From: Nonomuraea typhae
GTDB lineage: Bacteria; Actinomycetota; Actinomycetes; Streptosporangiales; Streptosporangiaceae
NCBI RefSeq assembly: GCF_009760925.1
Contig: NZ_VRLV01000016.1
Span: 186,001 to 250,000 of the forward strand
DNA length: 64,000 nucleotides
Reading direction: 5' to 3'
Made by a program: the position numbers and the translations under genes. Below are positions 42,116-52,287 of the stretch, piece by piece (positions within the stretch are counted from its first letter, which is position 1; each line of letters begins with the position of its first letter). Under the pieces are notes generated by a model. The model had not been told where the DNA came from, ran no database searches, and worked only from the letters and a program-made list of their open reading frames with translations.

Positions 42116-43010
42116 TGGCGGACAGCACGACGTCCTTGATGATGATCGGGTTCTTGGGCGCGGTGGAGCCGCCGTCGCCGGTCACGTCGTCCTGGTTGAC
42201 GATGAAGCCGCCCGCGGCGACCTTGTCGATGACCTCCATGCCGCTGGTGACCATGCCGAGCACCGAGTAGGCCGGGTCGAGCTGGGCGTTCTCGTTCGTC
42301 GTCGAGATGGCGAACTGGCTGGAGTTCTGGCCCTGCGAGTCGGTGGGCTGGGTCAGGAAGACCACGCCCCTGGTGTACGGCATGGCGCCGGCGGCCTCGT
42401 CGCCGAAGACGTAGCCCGCGGTGCCCTGGCCGTCGGTGGGGTTCTTGCCGTCGGCGAGCGCCTTCGGGTCGCCGCACTGCAGCAGGCCCACGCCGGAGTT
42501 CTCCGGCGTCACCAGGCGGTGGCACTTGGTGTTGTCGAAGAAGTTCTTCTTGGCCAGGAACGCCATCGAGTTGATCGTGCACGGCGTCATCTTCGGGTCC
42601 ACCTCGATCACGATGTCGCCGTGGTTGGTGCGCACGGTCATCGTCTTGATCTTCATGGTGGCGGCCGACGGCTTCTTCGGCGGGAAGCCGACGAACTTCT
42701 TCGGGACGTCCTGGGTGTCCTTGGTGTAGGAGCAGCTGATCGGCCCCGTCCTCGGGGTGAAGGACGGCTCCGGCTCCGACGAGGTGCTCGCCGAGGCCGA
42801 CGGGGACGGCGTGGAGGCCGCCGAGACGTTCTCGGCCTTGCCGCCGAAGAGGGTGGTCGCGGCCACGATGCCGCCCGCCACGAGGACCACGGCCACGCCG
42901 GCGCCGATGAAGGTGTTGCGCCGGCCCTTGGCGTTCTCCTCAGCCGCGCGACGCGCCTGCCGCTCCTTGTGCTCTCGCGCCAGTTCGTTCTGGCGGTCGT
43001 CGCCGCTCAC
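42111..43010 (-). CDS. Membrane-anchored cyclophilin-type peptidyl-prolyl isomerase (copy 2)
   Basis: 299-aa paralogue of the protein at 32110. A basic N-terminus (GDDRQNELAREHKERQARR), one transmembrane helix (TFIGAGVAVVLVAGGIVAATTLF), a Ser/Pro linker and a cyclophilin domain (HGDIVIEVDPKMTPCTINS, CHRL, LLQCGDP, SSQFAIST) occur in the same order. The same four cysteines are kept. The GTG at 43010 has GGAGGA seven bases upstream, so the longer ATG at 43208 is rejected. It is divergent from the DUF2231 gene and shares an upstream element with copy 1. Confidence 0.9.
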   Translation of the reverse strand: MSGDDRQNELAREHKERQARRAAEENAKGRRNTFIGAGVAVVLVAGGIVAATTLFGGKAENVSAASTPSPSASASTSSEPEPSFTPRTGPISCSYTKDTQDVPKKFVGFPPKKPSAATMKIKTMTVRTNHGDIVIEVDPKMTPCTINSMAFLAKKNFFDNTKCHRLVTPENSGVGLLQCGDPKALADGKNPTDGQGTAGYVFGDEAAGAMPYTRGVVFLTQPTDSQGQNSSQFAISTTNENAQLDPAYSVLGMVTSGMEVIDKVAAGGFIVNQDDVTGDGGSTAPKNPIIIKDVVLSAK

Positions 43011-43053
43011 GGGTATGTCCTCCACTTTTGCCGACACATGACCAAACAACTCC

Positions 43054-43070
43054 GCGAATGCTACCGGCCA
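43054..43070 (-). promoter_or_regulatory. Shared upstream element of cyclophilin gene 2
   Basis: GCGAAT-N5-CGGCCA on the + strand, with TAGCAT as a possible -10 on the - strand, 48 bases before the GTG. It matches the element at 33023-33039 in both blocks and spacing. A 9-bp tandem AAGTGAC(A/G)G lies just beyond it at 43088-43105. Confidence 0.45.
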
Positions 43071-43155
43071 CTGAATGTGGTGTACGTAAGTGACAGAAGT
43101 GACGGGAACCAGATGGTTGCGGCAAACGTAGTTGAATTGAGAACGGAGTGCTGCC

Positions 43156-43605
43156 ATGTTCGACCAGATCCTCGGGCTGCCCGCCCACCCCCTGATCATC
43201 CATTTCACCGTCGTGCTGACACCGCTGCTCGTGGCCGTGTCCGTGGTCTACGCGCTGGTGGCCCGCTGGCGCCCGCACCTGGCCTGGGCGGTGGCAGGGC
43301 TGTCGGTGGCCGCGCCGGCCGCCGTCTTCGCCGCCTGGCGCAGCGGGCTGCGGCTGAAGCAGGTCCGCTTCGCCGACGTCGACGGCGTGCTGGGCGAGCG
43401 CCTGACCACCCACCAGAGCTTCGCCGTACCCCTGCTGATCTCCACCGTCGCGCTCGGCGTGCTCTCCTTGCTGCTGGTCTTCGCCGCCCGCAACAAGACG
43501 GTGGCCATGGTCCTGTCCGGGCTGACGGTGGCGGCCGCCATGGTCTCGGCGTACTACGTCTTCCGCGCGGGCGACTCGGGAGCGAGAGCGGTGTGGAGCC
43601 TGTAG
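43156..43605 (+). CDS. DUF2231-type small membrane protein
   Basis: 149-aa protein with four predicted transmembrane helices. The N-terminus MFDQILGLPAHPLIIHFTVVLTPLLV is the DUF2231 signature, with two His residues at the membrane edge. Members often occur near redox or cytochrome genes and the function is unknown. The ATG at 43156 is the only sensible start. It precedes rarA by nine bases. Confidence 0.82.
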   Translation: MFDQILGLPAHPLIIHFTVVLTPLLVAVSVVYALVARWRPHLAWAVAGLSVAAPAAVFAAWRSGLRLKQVRFADVDGVLGERLTTHQSFAVPLLISTVALGVLSLLLVFAARNKTVAMVLSGLTVAAAMVSAYYVFRAGDSGARAVWSL

Positions 43606-43614
43606 TCTCGATTT

Positions 43615-44916
43615 GTGGATAGCCTGTTCGATTCGGCGGCGGAGGAGGCGACGCCGCAGCCCCTGGCGGTGCGCATGCGCCCGCGCACGCTCGACGAGGT
43701 CATCGGCCAGCGGCACCTGCTCGGCCCGGGCACGCCGCTGCGCAGGCTGGTCGAGAGCGAAGCGCCGATGTCGCTGTTCCTGTGGGGGCCGCCGGGCACG
43801 GGCAAGACCACGCTGGCCTACGTCGTCTCCAACGTCACCCAGCGCCGCTTCGTGGAGATCTCCGCCGTCTCGGCCGGCGTCAAGGACGTGCGCGCCGCCA
43901 TCGACAACGCCCGGCGCGAACTCGGCATGAGCGGCCGCCAGACCGTGCTCTTCGTCGACGAGGTCCACCGCTTCAACAAGGCCCAGCAGGACGCGCTGCT
44001 GCCCGCGGTGGAGAACCGCTGGGTCACCTTCATCGGCGCCACGACCGAAAACCCGTACTTCTCGGTCATCTCCCCGCTGCTGTCCCGCTCGCTGCTGCTG
44101 ACGCTCGAGTCGCTGTCCGACGACGACATCCGCGCCGTCCTGGAGCGCGCCGTCGCCGAGGAGCGCGGCCTGGGCGGGCGCGCGAGCCTGGCCCCCGAGG
44201 CCCTCGACCATCTGGTACGGCTGGCGGGCGGCGACGCCCGGCGCTCCCTGACCTACCTGGAGGCCGCGGCGCTGCTGGCCGACGACATCACCGTCGAGGT
44301 CGTGGAGAAGGCGGTGGACAAGGCGGCCGTGCGCTACGACCGCCAGGGCGACCAGCACTACGACGTCATCAGCGCCTTCATCAAGTCGATGCGCGGCTCC
44401 GACGCCGACGCCGCCCTCCACTACCTCGCCCGCATGATCGAGGCGGGGGAGGACCCGCGCTTCATCGCCCGCCGCATCGTCATCTTCGCCTCCGAGGACG
44501 TCGGCCTGGCCGACCCCACCTGCCTGCAGACCGCGGTGGCCGTCGCCCAGGCCGTCCAGCTCATCGGCCTGCCCGAGGGGCAGATCAACCTCGCCCACGC
44601 GGTCATCCACTGCGCGCTGGCGCCCAAGTCCAACGCCGTGGTCAAGGCCATCGGCGCCGCCGCGGCAGACGTGCGCAAGGGCCTCATCGGCCAGGTGCCC
44701 GGCCATCTGCGCGACGCCCACTACCCGGGCGCGGCCAAGCTCGGCCACGGCGACGGCTACAAGTACCCGCACGACTTCGACCACGGCCTGGTCCGCCAGG
44801 ACTACGCGCCCGAGCAGGTGCGTTCGCGGCGCTACTACGAGCCCACCAAACACGGCGCGGAGGGGCCCGTCGCCGAGCGCTGGGCCAAGATCCGCGCCTT
44901 CCTGCGAGGGGAGTGA
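43615..44916 (+). CDS. rarA: Replication-associated recombination protein RarA (MgsA) AAA ATPase
   Basis: 433-aa AAA+ clamp-loader-like ATPase acting at stalled forks. It has RMRPRTLDEVIGQRHLL, Walker A GPPGTGKTT, Walker B LFVDEVHRFNKAQQDALLP, sensor GATTENPYFSV, and the RarA C-terminal region RHYDVISAFIKSMRGSDADAALHYLARM-like block. The GTG start follows a -10-like TAGTCT (43603-43608) by six bases with no SD site, suggesting a leaderless transcript. A VOC gene follows with near-overlap. Confidence 0.95.
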   Translation: MDSLFDSAAEEATPQPLAVRMRPRTLDEVIGQRHLLGPGTPLRRLVESEAPMSLFLWGPPGTGKTTLAYVVSNVTQRRFVEISAVSAGVKDVRAAIDNARRELGMSGRQTVLFVDEVHRFNKAQQDALLPAVENRWVTFIGATTENPYFSVISPLLSRSLLLTLESLSDDDIRAVLERAVAEERGLGGRASLAPEALDHLVRLAGGDARRSLTYLEAAALLADDITVEVVEKAVDKAAVRYDRQGDQHYDVISAFIKSMRGSDADAALHYLARMIEAGEDPRFIARRIVIFASEDVGLADPTCLQTAVAVAQAVQLIGLPEGQINLAHAVIHCALAPKSNAVVKAIGAAAADVRKGLIGQVPGHLRDAHYPGAAKLGHGDGYKYPHDFDHGLVRQDYAPEQVRSRRYYEPTKHGAEGPVAERWAKIRAFLRGE

Positions 44917-44921
44917 GCCGC

Positions 44922-45308
44922 GTGCACGGCACCCTGCACCACGTGGAGTTGTGGGTCGACTCGCTGGAGGAGGCCCTGCCGGGCTTCGCCTGGCTGTTCG
45001 CCCGGCTGGGCTACACCGAGTTCCAGAGCTGGGAGGGCGGGCGGTCGTGGCTGCTCGGGGGCACCTACATCGTGGTCGAGGAGTCGCCCGCCCGGGTCGC
45101 CGGCCGCCATGACCGCATGCGCGCCGGGCTCAACCACCTGGCCTTCCACGTCGAGGACCCCGACGTGCTGGCCAAGGAGGCCGGGGAGCACGGCTGGACG
45201 CTGATGTTCGCCGACCGTCACCCCTACGCGGGCGGGGCTCAGCACCACGCCGCCTACCTGGAGAACTCGGCGGGCTTCGAGGTCGAACTGGTCCGCTCGG
45301 CGGGCTGA
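44922..45308 (+). CDS. VOC superfamily (glyoxalase/bleomycin-resistance fold) protein
   Basis: 128-aa single-domain protein with paired beta-alpha-beta-beta-beta modules: LHHVELWVDSLEEALPGFAWLFARLGY, LNHLAFHVEDPDVLAKEAGEHGW and HHAAYLENSAGFEVELV. His and Glu residues (HHVELWV, LNHLAF, FEVELV) could bind a metal. The role may be dioxygenase, epimerase or drug binding. GTG 44922 is preferred for ribosome-site spacing (GAGGGG); GTG 44913, overlapping the rarA stop, would add three residues. Confidence 0.8.
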   Translation: MHGTLHHVELWVDSLEEALPGFAWLFARLGYTEFQSWEGGRSWLLGGTYIVVEESPARVAGRHDRMRAGLNHLAFHVEDPDVLAKEAGEHGWTLMFADRHPYAGGAQHHAAYLENSAGFEVELVRSAG

Positions 45309-45416
45309 CCCCCGGCCGTTCCGAAGGCCGGAACGACGGCGGGCGCGGGCGTGATGCCCTCGGCTGTCCGGCGGACGCGATAGGGTCTTGGCGTTCCGGC
45401 CCAGCGTAAGAGGGAG

Positions 45417-45803
45417 ATGAGCGGAGTGCTTACCGCTGGAGAGGTTGCCGGGCTGATCGCCGCCACGGGCTGGATAGTCCTGGTCTGCGTGCTGGCCATG
45501 GTGCTCGTCAAGCTCGCCCGCCTGCTCACCGAGACCACCAAGATGGTCTCCGACCTGAACGAGCGGGTGGTGCCGTTGCTCGAAGACGTCACGCTCACGG
45601 TCAACGAGACCAACCGGCAGCTCGTCGCGGTCGAGGCGATCACCAAGGACGTCAAGCAGGTCAGCTCCCACGCCGCCAAGCTCAGCGCGATCACGGAGAC
45701 CGTCTTCACCGGGCCGCTGATCAAGATCTCGGCGCTCAGCCACGGCGTGCGCAGGGCGATCCAGGCTCGCCGCCCGCGCCGTCAGGTGGGGCGGGAGAAA
45801 TGA
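45417..45803 (+). CDS. DUF948 membrane-anchored protein
   Basis: 128-aa protein with one N-terminal transmembrane helix (GLIAATGWIVLVCVLAMVLVKLARLL) and a long amphipathic coiled-coil region (NERVVPLLEDVTLTVNETNRQLVAVEAITKDVKQVSSHAAKLSAITETV), the DUF948 layout. It forms a conserved small operon with the following 76-aa gene, upstream of alaS, seen widely in actinomycetes. The function is unknown. A GTG at 45426 with better-spaced AGGGAG is an alternative start. Confidence 0.82.
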   Translation: MSGVLTAGEVAGLIAATGWIVLVCVLAMVLVKLARLLTETTKMVSDLNERVVPLLEDVTLTVNETNRQLVAVEAITKDVKQVSSHAAKLSAITETVFTGPLIKISALSHGVRRAIQARRPRRQVGREK

Positions 45804-46030
45804 TCCGCCGCCTGTTCTACCTGTCGCTCGGGGCGCTGACCGCCGTCTGGGTGATGCGCCGGCTGCAGGCCCTGCATCCCAACCATGTCGCTCGCCGTAC
45901 CGCAAACCATGCGACAAGGCTCCTTGAGCAGGTGAGAGACTTTACCTCGGACGCGCTCGGCGAGGCCGCCGAGCGCGAAACCGTGTTGCGGGCCCGCTTC
46001 GGGCTCAGCGACCCTGACAACCACCACTGA
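45800..46030 (+). CDS. Small membrane-associated protein upstream of alaS
   Basis: 76-aa protein. An N-terminal hydrophobic segment (RLFYLSLGALTAVWVMRRL) is followed by basic and amphipathic residues ending in an acidic/His tail. The ATG overlaps the DUF948 stop (ATGA), so the pair is coupled. Proteins of this size and order occur before alaS in other actinomycetes; no function is known. Confidence 0.8.
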   Translation: MIRRLFYLSLGALTAVWVMRRLQALHPNHVARRTANHATRLLEQVRDFTSDALGEAAERETVLRARFGLSDPDNHH

Positions 46031-46049
46031 ACAGCAAAGGATGGCTGAT

Positions 46050-48722
46050 ATGGAGTCGGCAGAAATCGCTCGCCGCTTCCTGCGCTTCTTCGAGGAGCGT
46101 GGGCACAAAGTAGTGCCCTCGGCCAGCCTGATCGCCGAAGACCCCACGTTGCTGCTGGTACCTGCGGGCATGGTCCCGTTCAAGCCGTACTTCCTGGGGC
46201 AGCGCAAGCCTCCGGCGGCCCGGCTGGCCAGCGTGCAGAAATGTGTGCGCACGCCCGACATCGAAGAGGTCGGCAAGACCACGCGGCACGCGACCTTCTT
46301 CCAGATGCTCGGCAACTTCTCCTTCGGCGACTACTTCAAGGAGCAGGCGATCCCCTTCGCCTGGGAGCTGCTGACCGGCGCCGAGTCCGACGGGGGCTTC
46401 GGCTTCCCCGAGGAGAAGCTCTGGGTCACGGTCTTCCTCGACGACGACGAGGCGATCGACATCTGGCACAACAAGGTCGGCGTGCCGATGGAGCGCATCC
46501 AGCGCCGCGGCCTGGAGGACAACTACTGGCACATGGGCGTGCCCGGTCCCGGCGGCCCCTGCTCGGAGATCTACTACGACCGCGGCCGTGAGTACGGCAG
46601 GGACGGCGGCCCGGTCGCCGACGAGGACCGTTACCTCGAGGTCTGGAACAACGTCTTCATGCAGTACCAGCTCAGCGCGGTGCGCACGAAGACCGACTTC
46701 GACGTCGCGGGCGAGCTGCCGGCCAAGAACATCGACACCGGCATGGGCCTGGAGCGCATGGCCACGATCCTGCAGGGCGTCGACAACCTCTACGAGATCG
46801 ACACCACCTACAAGATCCTCGACAAGGCCGCCGATCTCACCAAGACCCGCTACGGCCGCGACGCGCGCGCCGACGTGAGCCTGCGCGTCATCGCCGACCA
46901 CGTCCGCACCGGCACCATGCTGGTCGCCGACGGCGTCGCGCCGAGCAACGAGGGCCGCGGCTACGTCCTGCGCCGCATCCTGCGCCGCTCCATCCGCAAC
47001 CTGCGCCTGCTGGGCTCCGGCGAAGAGCGCTACATGCACGAGCTCACCGCGGTCACCATCGACGCGATGGGCGAGACCTACCCCGAGCTCAAGGTGGACG
47101 CGCCGCAGATCCACGCGGTCATCGACGCCGAGGAGGCATCCTTCCTCGGCACGCTGCGCACCGGCACCGCCATCTTCGACGTCGCGGTCGAGGAGACCAA
47201 GCGCAAGTCCGGCAGCACGCTCTCCGGCGACCAGGCATTCCAGCTCCACGACACCTACGGCTTCCCCATCGACCTCACCCTGGAGATGGCGGCCGAGCAG
47301 GGGCTCAAGGTCGACGAGGACGGCTTCCGCCGCCTGATGAAGGAGCAGCGGGAGCGCGCCAAGGCCGACGCCAAGGCCAAGAAGACCGGCAACGCCGACA
47401 TCTCCATCTTCGGCACCCTGCTGGAGAAGGCGGGCAAGGTCGACTTCCTCGGCTACGACGCCACCGAGGCCGACTCCACCATCATCGGCATCCTGGTCGA
47501 CGGCGGCACCGTCCCGGTCGCGGGCAAGGGCACCACGGTCGAGGTCGTGCTGGGCCGTACCCCCTTCTACGCCGAGGGCGGCGGCCAGCTCGCCGACCAG
47601 GGCGTCATCCGCACGGCGGGCGGCGAGGTCGAGATCCTCGACGTGCAGTCGCCGCTCGGCGGCCTCGTCGTGCACCGCGGCCGGGTCCGCGAGGGCGAGA
47701 TCAGGGTCGGCGACGAGGCACAGGCCGAGATCGACGTCGAGCGCCGCCGCGCGATCTCCCGCAGCCACAGCGCCACCCACCTGGTGCACCGCGGCTTCAA
47801 GAACGCGCTCGGCGAGACCGCGGCGCAGGCCGGCTCCGAGAACTCCCCGGGCCGCTTCCGCTTCGACTTCACCGCCGCCGGCGCCGTGCCGGCCAGCGTG
47901 CTGCGCGACGTCGAGGACGAGGTCAACGCCGTCCTCATCAACGACCTCAAGGTCAACGCCTTCTACACCACGCAGGCCGAGGCGCGGGCGATGGGCGCGC
48001 TGGCGATGTTCGGCGAGAAGTACGGCGACGAGGTGCGCGTCGTCGAGATCGGCGACTACTCCCGCGAGCTGTGCGGCGGCACCCACGTCCACAGCTCCGG
48101 CCAGCTCGGCCTGGTCAAGGTGCTCGGCGAGCAGTCCGTCGGCGCGGGCGTGCGCCGCGTCGAGGCGCTGGTCGGCATCGACGCCTTCCGCTTCCTGGCC
48201 AAGGAGAGCCTGCTCGTGGCCCAGCTCACCGAGCAGCTCAAGGCCCGCCGCGAAGAGCTGCCCGAGCGCGTCGAGGGCATCGTCTCCCGGCTGCGCGCGG
48301 CCGAGAAGGACCTGGAGAAGCTGCGCTCGGCGCAGGTGCTCCAGATCGCCGGCGAACTCGCCACGCAGGCCCGTGACCTGCAAGGAGTCTCCTTCGTGGC
48401 GCACCGCGCGCCTGATGGAACCGGCCCCGACGATCTGCGTAAGCTCGCGCTTGATGTGCGTGGCAGGTTCCCGGCCGACCGCCCGGCGATCGTCGTGATC
48501 GCCGGAGCTCCCTCCGAGCGGCCGGTCGTGGTTGCCGCAGTCAACGAGGCGGGACGCGAGCGTGGTCTCAAGGCCGGGCGACTGGTCGGCGTCGCCGCCA
48601 AGGCACTTGGGGGTGGCGGTGGCGGCAAGGACGACGTCGCGCAGGGCGGCGGCACCGACGTGGCGGCGATCGACGAGGCGCTGCAGGCCGTCGAGCGCTC
48701 CATCGGTGAGCAGCTCACCTGA
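46050..48722 (+). CDS. alaS: Alanyl-tRNA synthetase
   Basis: 890-aa class II synthetase. The N-terminus MESAEIARRFLRFFEERGHKVVPSASL, the aminoacylation core (HATFFQMLGNFSFGDYFKEQAI), the editing domain with zinc ligands HSATHLVH and CGGTHV, and the C-terminal DHHA1-type domain with GGGGGGKDD-like GGGGGKDDVAQGGG are present. ATG 46050 is chosen because AAAGG lies nine bases upstream; ATG 46041 overlaps that site. It heads the run alaS-ruvX-mltG. Confidence 0.95.
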   Translation: MESAEIARRFLRFFEERGHKVVPSASLIAEDPTLLLVPAGMVPFKPYFLGQRKPPAARLASVQKCVRTPDIEEVGKTTRHATFFQMLGNFSFGDYFKEQAIPFAWELLTGAESDGGFGFPEEKLWVTVFLDDDEAIDIWHNKVGVPMERIQRRGLEDNYWHMGVPGPGGPCSEIYYDRGREYGRDGGPVADEDRYLEVWNNVFMQYQLSAVRTKTDFDVAGELPAKNIDTGMGLERMATILQGVDNLYEIDTTYKILDKAADLTKTRYGRDARADVSLRVIADHVRTGTMLVADGVAPSNEGRGYVLRRILRRSIRNLRLLGSGEERYMHELTAVTIDAMGETYPELKVDAPQIHAVIDAEEASFLGTLRTGTAIFDVAVEETKRKSGSTLSGDQAFQLHDTYGFPIDLTLEMAAEQGLKVDEDGFRRLMKEQRERAKADAKAKKTGNADISIFGTLLEKAGKVDFLGYDATEADSTIIGILVDGGTVPVAGKGTTVEVVLGRTPFYAEGGGQLADQGVIRTAGGEVEILDVQSPLGGLVVHRGRVREGEIRVGDEAQAEIDVERRRAISRSHSATHLVHRGFKNALGETAAQAGSENSPGRFRFDFTAAGAVPASVLRDVEDEVNAVLINDLKVNAFYTTQAEARAMGALAMFGEKYGDEVRVVEIGDYSRELCGGTHVHSSGQLGLVKVLGEQSVGAGVRRVEALVGIDAFRFLAKESLLVAQLTEQLKARREELPERVEGIVSRLRAAEKDLEKLRSAQVLQIAGELATQARDLQGVSFVAHRAPDGTGPDDLRKLALDVRGRFPADRPAIVVIAGAPSERPVVVAAVNEAGRERGLKAGRLVGVAAKALGGGGGGKDDVAQGGGTDVAAIDEALQAVERSIGEQLT

Positions 48723-48723
48723 G

Positions 48724-49202
48724 ATGAGGTTCGGCACCAGACTCGGCGTCGACGTCGGGTCCGTACGCATCGGCGTGGCCCGCAGCGACCCATCCGGTCT
48801 GCTGGCCACGCCGGTTGAAACCGTCAAACGCGGCAAGGGCGATCTCACCAGGATCGCGGCGATCGCCGCCGAGCACGAGGCGATCGAGGTGATCGTGGGG
48901 CTGCCCACGTCGCTGTCTGGCCGCGAGGGGCAGGCCGCCGAACTGGCCCGGGCCTTCGCGCGGGAGCTCGCCGTACGGCTGGCGCCCACGCCGGTCCGGC
49001 TCTTCGACGAGCGGCTGACCACGGTCGCCGCCCAGCAGGGGCTGCGGGCCAGCGGCGTCAAGGCCAAGAAGCAGCGCGGGGTCGTCGACCAGGCGGCCGC
49101 CGTCGTGCTGTTGCAGGACGCGCTCGACCGTGAGCGCGCCACCGGCGAACCGCCGGGCAGACCCGTCGATCCGCCGCAAGCGGCGGACGACGGGCCTGCC
49201 CG

Positions 49203-49206
<4 letters not shown>
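48724..49206 (+). CDS. ruvX: Putative pre-16S rRNA nuclease / Holliday junction resolvase-like YqgF
   Basis: 160-aa RNase H-fold protein. The N-terminus RLGVDVGSVRIGVARSDPSGLLATPVETV carries the first catalytic Asp, VIVGLPTSLSG the second strand, FDERLTTVAAQ the Glu, and VVDQAAAVVLLQ the last Asp. The family matures the 16S rRNA 5' end. The ATG at 48724 lies one base after the alaS stop. It overlaps mltG copy 1 by GTGA. The C-terminal tail is Pro-rich. Confidence 0.92.
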
Positions 49207-50879
<1,673 letters not shown>

Positions 50880-51090
50880 TGCTCGTCGGGACACCCCCCA
50901 CCCCGCAGGGGCTGCCCCTGCGCCGCCCAGCAGAAGGGGCACGCGCACTGCCGGCGTCCCCTAGCATGGTCACCCAGAGTAATCGCCGCTGGTCATCTGC
51001 GTATGGCCGGTGGTCTCCCCTGTTTCGCTCGGTAACCTCCGCCGGTCTTGACGTCAGGCCGGTCATACCGGGAGATTGGCCAGCGCAGCT
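50880..51090. other. Gap between the two mltG genes
   Basis: 211 bases without a supported gene. GCAGGGGC-T-GCCCCTGC (50905-50921) is a perfect GC palindrome that could act as a weak terminator without a T-tract. TAGCAT (50962-50967) and TTGACG (51048-51053) resemble single promoter hexamers, but neither has a good partner at the right distance. Confidence 0.5.
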
Positions 51091-52245
51091 ATGAACGAAC
51101 TCGACGACATGGACTTCCTTCTCGGCTCGGACGACGACAACGGCCGTTCGCGCCGCCAGAGGGGCAACGGCCGTCGCGGTCGCCGCCGTCGCCGCCGCCG
51201 TAACCGCGGCGGATTCCTGGCGCCGCTGCTCGCGATCATCGTCCTGCTCGGCATCGTGGGCGGTGGTGGCTACTACGGCTATCTCTGGCTCAGTGACCGC
51301 CTCGTGCCCGAGGACTTCCCGGGCCCCGGCAGCGGCGAAGTCGCCCTGGAGATCAAATCCGGGCAGACTGCCACGGACGTCGCCGAGGAGCTGGTGCGCC
51401 TGGGCATCATCAAGGACTCGCGCGCCTTCGTCAACGCCATCACCAACTCCGGCAAGAGCGCCTCGCTGGTCCCCGGCCACTACACGCTGCGCAAGCAGAT
51501 GCGCGCCGCCGACGCCGTCACCGAACTCGACTCGGGCAACCGGCAGTTCAACCAGGTGACGCTGAAGGAGGGCCTGCGCCTGTCCGACACGATCGCGACG
51601 CTGGCCAAGGAGACCAAGATCCCGGTCAAGGACCTGACCGCCGCGGCCAAGAAGACCAAGGACCTCGGCCTGCCCGCCTACGCCAAGGGCAACCTCGAGG
51701 GCTACGCCTTCCCGGCGACGTACCAGTTCCCGCCCAAGGCGACGGCCGGTGACGTCTTCACCAAGATGGTCGACCGCTTCAAGGAGACCGCCGACCGCAC
51801 CGGCCTGGAATCGGGAGCCAAGGCGCTCGGCCGTACCCCGGGCGAGATCGTGATCATCGCCAGCATCATCCAGGCCGAGGCCGGACGCCAGGAGGACATG
51901 GGCAAGATCTCCCGTGTCATCTACAACCGCCTGAACCGCAATCCGGAGATGAAGCTGCAGATGGACAGCACGGTCATGTACGCGCTGGGCAAGTACGGCA
52001 CCGCCGCCACCTTCGAGGAGGCGAAGACGCCGTCGCCGTACAACACCTACAAGCACCTCGGCCTGCCGCCCGGCGCCATCTCCAGCCCGGGCGACCACGC
52101 GATCGAGGCGGCGCTCAACCCGACCGAGGGCACGTGGCTGTTCTTCGTCGCCACCGACCCGAACAACAGCCGGGTCACCAAGTTCGCCACCACGGAGGCC
52201 GAACGCCAGAAGCTCCTTCAGGAGTACAAGGCCAACGGCGGCTGA
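51091..52245 (+). CDS. mltG: Endolytic transglycosylase MltG, copy 2
   Basis: 384-aa membrane enzyme, closer to the usual MltG length. An acidic N-terminus is followed by an Arg-rich stretch (RRGRRRRRRRNR), one transmembrane helix (LAPLLAIIVLLGIVGGGGYYGYLWL) and the catalytic domain with IASIIQAEAGRQEDMGKISRVIYNRL, LQMDSTVMY and SPYNTYKHLGLPPGAISSPG. The VEAE motif of copy 1 is IQAE here: the first Glu is Gln, the second is kept. This form is followed by aroE, the normal actinomycete order, so it is likely the ancestral copy. Confidence 0.92.
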   Translation: MNELDDMDFLLGSDDDNGRSRRQRGNGRRGRRRRRRRNRGGFLAPLLAIIVLLGIVGGGGYYGYLWLSDRLVPEDFPGPGSGEVALEIKSGQTATDVAEELVRLGIIKDSRAFVNAITNSGKSASLVPGHYTLRKQMRAADAVTELDSGNRQFNQVTLKEGLRLSDTIATLAKETKIPVKDLTAAAKKTKDLGLPAYAKGNLEGYAFPATYQFPPKATAGDVFTKMVDRFKETADRTGLESGAKALGRTPGEIVIIASIIQAEAGRQEDMGKISRVIYNRLNRNPEMKLQMDSTVMYALGKYGTAATFEEAKTPSPYNTYKHLGLPPGAISSPGDHAIEAALNPTEGTWLFFVATDPNNSRVTKFATTEAERQKLLQEYKANGG

Positions 52246-52287
52246 CCCGGGCGGCGGTAGGGTCCTGTGGCGGACAAGGAGGGTTTC

